Source of the DNA: Lithospermum erythrorhizon
Taxonomy: Eukaryota > Streptophyta > Magnoliopsida > Boraginales > Boraginaceae
Length of the DNA stretch: 64,000 bases
Reading direction: 5' to 3'
Assembly: GCA_019722365.1 (NCBI GenBank)
Contig: JADFUC010000689.1
Location: 1-64,000 of the forward strand
The position numbers and the translations under genes were made by a program. The notes under the pieces are model-generated. The model saw only the letters and a program-made list of their open reading frames with translations. It did not search any database and was not told the origin of the DNA. The stretch's first letter is position 1, and every line of letters begins with the position of its first letter. Of this stretch, positions 58,171-64,000 are shown piece by piece.

Positions 58171-61100
58171 ATCGCCCCCTTTAGGTCTATAATTTATAGT
58201 GCTCAAATACTTTTGAGTCATTCTGAGACATCAAATTCTCGTAGAACAATGTTATTAGGTATTTATCCGTTTGTCTCGATCGGGTGACTGATAAAATTTA
58301 GTGTCTACATTCAGTCATCTATGGATATTTTATTGCCACATAAAGTATTTTGGTCTTAATGAAACTTGATGCTCTTAGTATCCACAATTCTAGTAAAATT
58401 CATGGTTAATTTGCCAAAATAAGTTTTTGGAAGTCGAAATCTAATTTTTAAATGAATTTCTTGAAACTTCAAAACCATTTTAAAAATTCGATATTTTTTA
58501 GCAGCTTGAACATGGCTGAAGTAGGAGGCTTAAATATATTTAAATCATGAAAAGTTCAATTAAACCAATTTCCCTGATATAATCGGTTTTAAGTCACAGT
58601 TTAGAATTTCCGTTTAACTTCTTTTAAAATTTATTTAAATATAACAACCTTTCATTTTTTCTCATATTTCGTGTTTCTCCACTTTCATACCTGAAAAAAT
58701 CATAAAAATCTTAAAATAATAATCATCATCTTGCTTCATGTCTTTCGTAATCTTAAATCCAGAAATCTTGCCGATAAAGCTAACAACGTCAAAAGGTAAA
58801 TAATTCCAATTTTTAATTTTCCAGCAGTGTTTCGAATTTTTCTGATAGAAAATTATTTTTTTGAAGTTTAAAAAAGAATTTATAGAAATTTTTCCAAAAT
58901 TTTTAATATTTTCTCGACTGTTGAATAACGTCCATTTTGTTCATACAAAATCGGTCAATCTTTATACACAATTTTTTTCGATTTTTTTGTAGAAAATTAT
59001 TTTTTTTTTGAGCCACTGGGAATTTATGTAATTTTTCATATTTTCCCAGGCATATTTTACATCCAAATTTGCCGTGCCTCCATTTTTGCTGATTTTACAA
59101 GCAGATCAGTTTTCTAATTATTTGCTGATTTAGGTTTTTTTGACCTTTTTGTTTTTCCTTGTTGAATGTAGGTATATGGACAAAACTGAGGGAATTTGGC
59201 CCGATATTGAAAACCGGTTTAAATTAGTCGGGGCAATGGCGGATGATACAAAGAAATCGGATAATGACAAATGGGGTGTTTTGTAGCGGATGCCCTATTG
59301 GATCGTTTTCAGCGCTACTGCTCTTCGTCGGGTTTCCATTAAGCGGCTTGAGGTAATTATACGTCAGTGGATGCTTCCTTGTCGATCTCAGGCTACATTT
59401 CGGCCAGGGCGGGTCTCATAGGCTGAAATCGAGTTCTTGACTTGGTGACGATGGAGTTCTGGTCTATGTTGAAGGGTCCTCGGAAGTCGGTATTAGTTGT
59501 CTTGAAACGAGCTCATGTTTTTTACCGCTTACTCTTTCAGTGTAGTCTTGTTGGCCAGTAGATATGCTTTCAGATTCGATTACATTGACTCAGGTAAAAG
59601 ACAATTGACCTTGACATTGTTTGTAAAGGATAAGTGGAGCTATCATAGTGTTTGAGATCTTGGACGAGACTGACTATGCCATTTCCTATAAAGAAGTGTT
59701 TAAATTAAAACTATCTTTGAAGCATCTCTGAGGATAGCTAATTAAGAGCCGATGTCCATTCAAAGAGAACTGAAACTTAGTAAGGAAATCAATGGAAGAA
59801 GAAACAAATAGAAAAGCTTTTTGGTAGTCTTTCTTGGTTATTATGAGAATACCGCTAAAGTTACAGCCTCGTCAGAAATTTTGAAACAACTTAGCGGTGG
59901 TCGAGCTAACTCCATTTCGCATTTAAGTGCTCGCCATCGAGATGGTTGACCCTTCGACCGAGATATCAATTGGTTTCGGCCACTATCTTTTAGCGGACAT
60001 AGAGGTTTCCGTCCACTTGCGGATGGATGATCGTGAGACATTTGACAAACTTATATAAGACTTGGTGGCCCCGAGGTCCATATTAAATTCCACTAAAAGA
60101 TGTGGCACGGTACGTGAAGTGGAGCCAGCTAGCAGTCCCAACCCGGTGGTGCGATTTGGTATACGATAGCATGGGATTAGTGAGGGTTTCCATTATGCTA
60201 TCCGTCTGGCACTACATGATCCTTAAGGATGAGTATGTCGGCGAAATTAAACCTCATTCTGAGTGGTACATGGGCATTGGTTAGCGAGGTGTAAGTTGGC
60301 TAACGTTACTCATACTCCATTTCTTACTTTTGCTGCAAACAAAATTTGCAGTGCATCAAAGTCTTTGTGTTGGCAGTTCAAATGTACTACACACTGGCAT
60401 TAATAATGAGCGTCGACATTGGCGGCAGTCTTGCGGATGAAGCGAAGTGCGAGGCAGTCCTCTAAGTGGAACCTGAAATCTCGAATGTCACTCTTATCCT
60501 ACCAGAGAAATATAGAGACTGAAATTGAAGTCTTGTGTGGATCACTCTTTTTGCGACTATAGGTGTAGTTCTCCCAAGATTCTAAAGTTGCTCCTCTTGA
60601 TCTTAGTAATATCCATATGGCAGTTTGCAAATGATCTTGGAGAATGGTTGATATGGTGGAGTCTACTACTCATTGTGCCTGAAGAGGTCTGTGACAATGT
60701 TTCGACTCTCCTCCGAGGCCGGCGTATGAAAAATAGTTCCGTTCGAATCCCATGCAGCAGCGGAAGCGTGGACACAGCTACGTTACCTAATGGTTTCAAC
60801 TTCTCAACACACAGCTTAAGGCGATGTTGCTTAGATACTAGAAACACTTTCGATTAAGAAAGCGGATGAGGTCACGGATCGCGTTATTTTGATCTCCCAA
60901 TTATAGAATTCGCTCAGGCCTTTAACTTCAAACGTTCTTTGTTCCACGGAGGTGTTCTTCCCTTCTAAATAACTATTCGTCTTGTGTTTTTTGCTCCTTT
61001 TTTTCTTTCTAGCCATTATTTTAGAAGATGCTTGCTACAGCACCGAGGTCTCGATATCCTTTTAGTATGAAAGGAGACAACTGATGGTTCAGATCGAGTT

Positions 61101-62099
61101 AAAGTCTCTTAAGAAAAATTCGATTGATGCGAATAGCTGCATTGAAGCGAGGAGATCGGTGCTAAGAAGGAAGCTGTTGATGAGTTGAACATCCGAAGAG
61201 ATAAAGAGGCGTTGCATTAGCATGTTTGAGGCAGAAAGAGAGGTGTTAACTGCTTTAAAGCGGTTCAAAGTTGTCCCACGGAGGGTCGAATAGGTTTAAA
61301 GATGGAGTGAGGCCGCTCTCCACTTGGCGAGATGGATAGGAAAAAAGCATCCAAATAAGCGACTTCTACGCCACTTTATACTGACAAGGATGATAAGGAT
61401 GCTAGCAGACTGACTGATTAAGCTTGATTTCTTCTTGTTGCTATTTTCGATTAATTTTCTTTAAGCAAATAAATGGAGTAGATATCAAGCCCGACCCGGC
61501 TATGTTAGGATGGGTAATCCGTCCTAAGCCGTTTTGAAGCGTCGTTACTTATTTTATAAGAATTAACATACCACTGTTGGCTATCTTAAGATGGTTATCG
61601 CCTTGACGAGCCCGTCGTAGGTGTGCTTTATCATCATCCTTAGAGCTGGGTGCCTTAAGGCCTCTTCGTGTTTCATCATTCATTTGCATCTTGTCTACTC
61701 TGAAAAGCCATCTTTAAGATCGTTAACATCTAAGCGTAGTAGGCGACATAAATGAAACGATCTCTTGGTTGACAGTGTGATGCTTGATAGATATCTTTGA
61801 ACAATGCAGTACTCTAATGCCCTATCTTGCTCATTTGTTATCTTAGGTCATCAAATGAAGCCGAAATCCTATTAAAACAAATTTTTATGTAATTGAAAAA
61901 AGCAGTCGTCTTACTACTTACAACTTATTCAAAATAAAATCTTGAAATGATGCTGGCTACGGTGAATGATTTGAATATGAGTACTTGCGAAGGTGAATAG
62001 TGTTCCCGTTCTTTCTCTGGGTTTGCCATCCGGCTCAGAATGAACACTTATAAGTGTTTAGACCATGTTCTATAAACGGCGATATCGGCCATACATTTT
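58171..62099. other. Degenerate tract, no gene recognised
   Basis: About 3.9 kb. 58300-59160 is AT-rich. At 59169 a frame starts MDKTEGIWPDIENRFKLVGA and runs about 37 codons to a stop. Between 61070 and 61330 charged, heptad-like pieces (KKEAVDELNIRRDKEALH) suggest a coiled-coil segment of a decayed element protein. Being next to the minus-strand Tat element on the right, part of this may be that element's 3' region or LTR, but I see no LTR edge. Confidence 0.35.
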
Positions 62100-63380
62100 T
62101 AAACTAAGTTTGTCGCGATTTAAGCGGTTTTGAGACCTCACCCTCCGTAGTACTAAGTCTCCACGGAAATTCTCTCCCTTTCAACACTTGTTATAGTATC
62201 GTGAAGCTTGGCGGCTTCTTTGTATCAGAGATTTGAGTATGCATAAATCTCTTATCTCTCAGTGAGTCCAGAGGTTCCTTCAGACCTTGGTGTTCGTTGA
62301 GAGTAAGATTATTAGTGACATCCGCCAACTTGGAGACCAATCTCAGCAGGTGGGCTGGCTGTGCGAGAATAAATTTGAATGGGGTTTCTCGTTGGCAGTG
62401 GGATGTTGTCGGGCCAGCGCCATGAAGATTCGAGGAAGATCACCGACTGACTCCTTTACTCAGCAAAGCAGGTTTAAGATTCCAAGCGAAAAGGATGGAT
62501 CAGTTCATGTTCACCCTAACAGTTAAGCAGTGCTTGGCCAGAGCGGTGGCGATGATGAATCCCCAACCTCTCAGAGAATATCTTTGTTATCGATTGCCCC
62601 AGTGCTGCAGTGGTCGATCCAAATGTAATGAAGAACTCAAATTGTTGCTTCCCAAATAAAGCTTTCGACATCAAATGCAGTTTGGTAGTTGTTAGCGCTT
62701 TGCAGCTCAGCCACTTTGTGAAATAATGGGTAACAACGATGCATGATTTTCCCTATTACTGGGCCGGTTGGAAATGGGTAGGAGGTCAATTCATTGGAGG
62801 GATAAGGAGGTTGGATTGAGGGGCATTCGATTTGTTGGAACCTGTGATTATATGACAGCCATTACAAACTCAAGTGCAGATTGCCTCTATAGGGCTAAGT
62901 AGTAATACTAGGATAATAATCTCTGACCGCATGATTCCATGACAACCGCCCATGTACCTCCTTACATCGCATGTATACAACCATCCAGTTCCGTATACAT
63001 GACTGTTTCAGTAGTATGTACAGCGTAATTCTCAATAACAAAGTCATTATGTGACTTTATGCTTAAGATGCCTAGCTTAGATTCTTATCGATTCATTCCA
63101 TCCGTCAATGTCAACCTTCAATTCGTCAATTGGGCTCGCCATTATGCTAGTCGAATTTCAAGTACTTCACTTCGACACGACGGAGTCTGCTACTTCAATA
63201 GGTGCATAGTGTGCGGCGCTCATAAAGATAGCGATGCAATTTTGAGAGTACATCGCGCTCGTTGGAACCGTGAAATATGATCAGCCGACTTAGCGAATTT
63301 TACCAGCGGTTGTTACCCGATCTCGCCGCCCAAGTTTTACGCTATGGTGGAACATTCATCATTAAACTTGATTGAACACT
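62100..63380 (-). pseudogene. Ty3/gypsy Tat-type integrase remnant
   Basis: On the minus strand, NELTSYPFPTGP at about 62800-62765 corresponds to 'eLts..sPWPFaqWGiDivGP'. YPLFHKVAELQSANNYQTAF at about 62735-62670 corresponds to 'VavDYFTKWvEAEaL..It', and SFIWEATI at about 62660 to 'fiwk.IicRFGiP'. PAEIGLQVGGCH near 62350 corresponds to the C-terminal 'lPaEigmps.r' motif. Frameshifts and stops are many. The next domains upstream in the same element are at 63388-64000. Integrase would insert the element cDNA. Confidence 0.6.
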
Positions 63381-63387
63381 GCCAGAA

Positions 63388-63606
63388 TCACTTTGAACCA
63401 CTACTTTCTTTGCGGTATTGAGCAGTCGTAACCACTACAATCAGGGGCCTCATCTCGGCATCATTGTTGGTAGCTTTAAATTCTAACAGGAGGTATGGAA
63501 TGTGGGCAGCCATCAGCGCATATATAATACTCGGATCCCTTTCCTCCTTTGTTGATGCTCCTCCACTTGGATGACGAGTCTCATACGTCGATGACTTACA
63601 TTTCAT
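63388..63606 (-). pseudogene. Additional RNase H domain of Tat-type gypsy
   Basis: The minus-strand frame contains YLLLEFKATNNDAEMRPLIV, the 'l.F.aTNNeAEYEALiaGL' box of the archaeal-type second RNase H that marks Tat-lineage elements. It lies between the RT/RNase H end (right) and the integrase (left), the order known for this lineage. The tyrosine-glutamate of 'AEYEAL' reads M-R-P here because of sequence changes. Confidence 0.65.
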
Positions 63607-64000
63607 TGTCTTTGGGCTGTTTCTTCTGGGTTGCAGGCTGATACGTTAAACAGATGCTATGCAAGGCACGACGCACTGGTGGCAGGTTGGTATTCAATCT
63701 CGAATTCTTTTCCCAACGGCGCCCATTAGCATTCTTCCCAGGACAAATAGAGGCTTGCAGAAAGATAGTTACCGATTAGTTGTCGGTGTACCTGATGATT
63801 GGGTGTGACTCGAAAGAAGGCATGACTTCCAGGGGCGATTCTGATAACAGAGAGCAAATTTCTCAAATGGGATAAACGCTCCTGGGCCCTGTGACACTCG
63901 ACTCACCAATATAACGCCATCCCGGATATTTATCCCTCTTCCAAACTGATCTTAGAAACTGCTGCATGTCGGATCACAGTATTTACATGATCAGCGATAC
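63607..64000 (-). pseudogene. RNase H end of RT, Tat-type gypsy (partial)
   Basis: Minus-strand pieces such as FEKFALSVIRIAPGSHAFFR (about 63870-63810), then HPIIRYTDN and, near 63690, KEFEIEYQPATS, match the order 'EkfaLalv.a.rkLRpYF..H.i.v.TdhPLr...' and '...ELgeFdi.Y.PR..iKaQaLaDF'. It continues beyond the window's right end, where the RT core should lie. Confidence 0.6.

Noticed and set aside
60738..60752. CCGTTCGAATCCCAT, tRNA T-loop-like
   Set aside because: No matching D-arm, anticodon arm or acceptor stem could be drawn around it.

Overview
This is plant nuclear DNA, most likely from a flowering plant with a large, repeat-rich genome. The evidence is the two real genes, which belong to plant families (an XYPPX glycine-rich protein of the GRP-A3 type and a DUF946/Vps62-like protein) with canonical GT-AG introns, set in a landscape of LTR retrotransposons of recognisable plant lineages. 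I see no bacterial operons, rRNA, convincing tRNA or CRISPR.

Layout. 1-8800: a Ty1/copia LTR (about 748-1772, +), then a long degenerate minus-strand tract with a Ty3/gypsy Tat-type Gag (about 6480-7260). 8815-11911: the end of a gypsy LTR, then a truncated CACTA (En/Spm) transposon on the minus strand, with TNP2-type transposase remnants (9276-10795), a G-rich leader and the terminal inverted repeat at 11880-11911. 12246-14533: intact two-exon GRP-A3-like gene, minus strand. 14540-18284: AT-rich intergenic DNA. 18285-36528: a nest of chromovirus-like gypsy LTRs. It holds minus-strand LTRs C (18285-20367) and B1 (21233-23768) around a core of only 865 bp, then LTR D, which is split by element A (25555 to about 35280). 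Element A has LTRs of about 3.8 and 4.0 kb and only 1.9 kb of non-coding interior. 36860-42120: a decayed copia polyprotein (integrase-RT-RNase H) whose RT domain is interrupted by solo LTR B2 (38331-40856). 42128-48158: further copia pieces on both strands. 48160-50375: unassigned. 50376-52472: intact two-exon DUF946 gene, plus strand. 52850-57160: gypsy Tat-type leader, Gag and protease remnant. 57170-62100: degenerate, with a short 55-bp tandem repeat. 62100-64000: minus-strand Tat-type integrase, additional RNase H and RNase H/RT end.

The two intact genes are not functionally linked by anything visible; they are islands in transposon DNA. No retroelement here keeps a full reading frame. 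The most distinctive structure is in the gypsy LTRs. Families A and B carry tandem arrays of short perfect palindromes (TATAC-loop-GTATA hairpins), and family C has an unrelated 27-32 bp array. The stem sequence differs between families while its self-complementarity is kept, which is why I rank it as the leading candidate for an undescribed feature.
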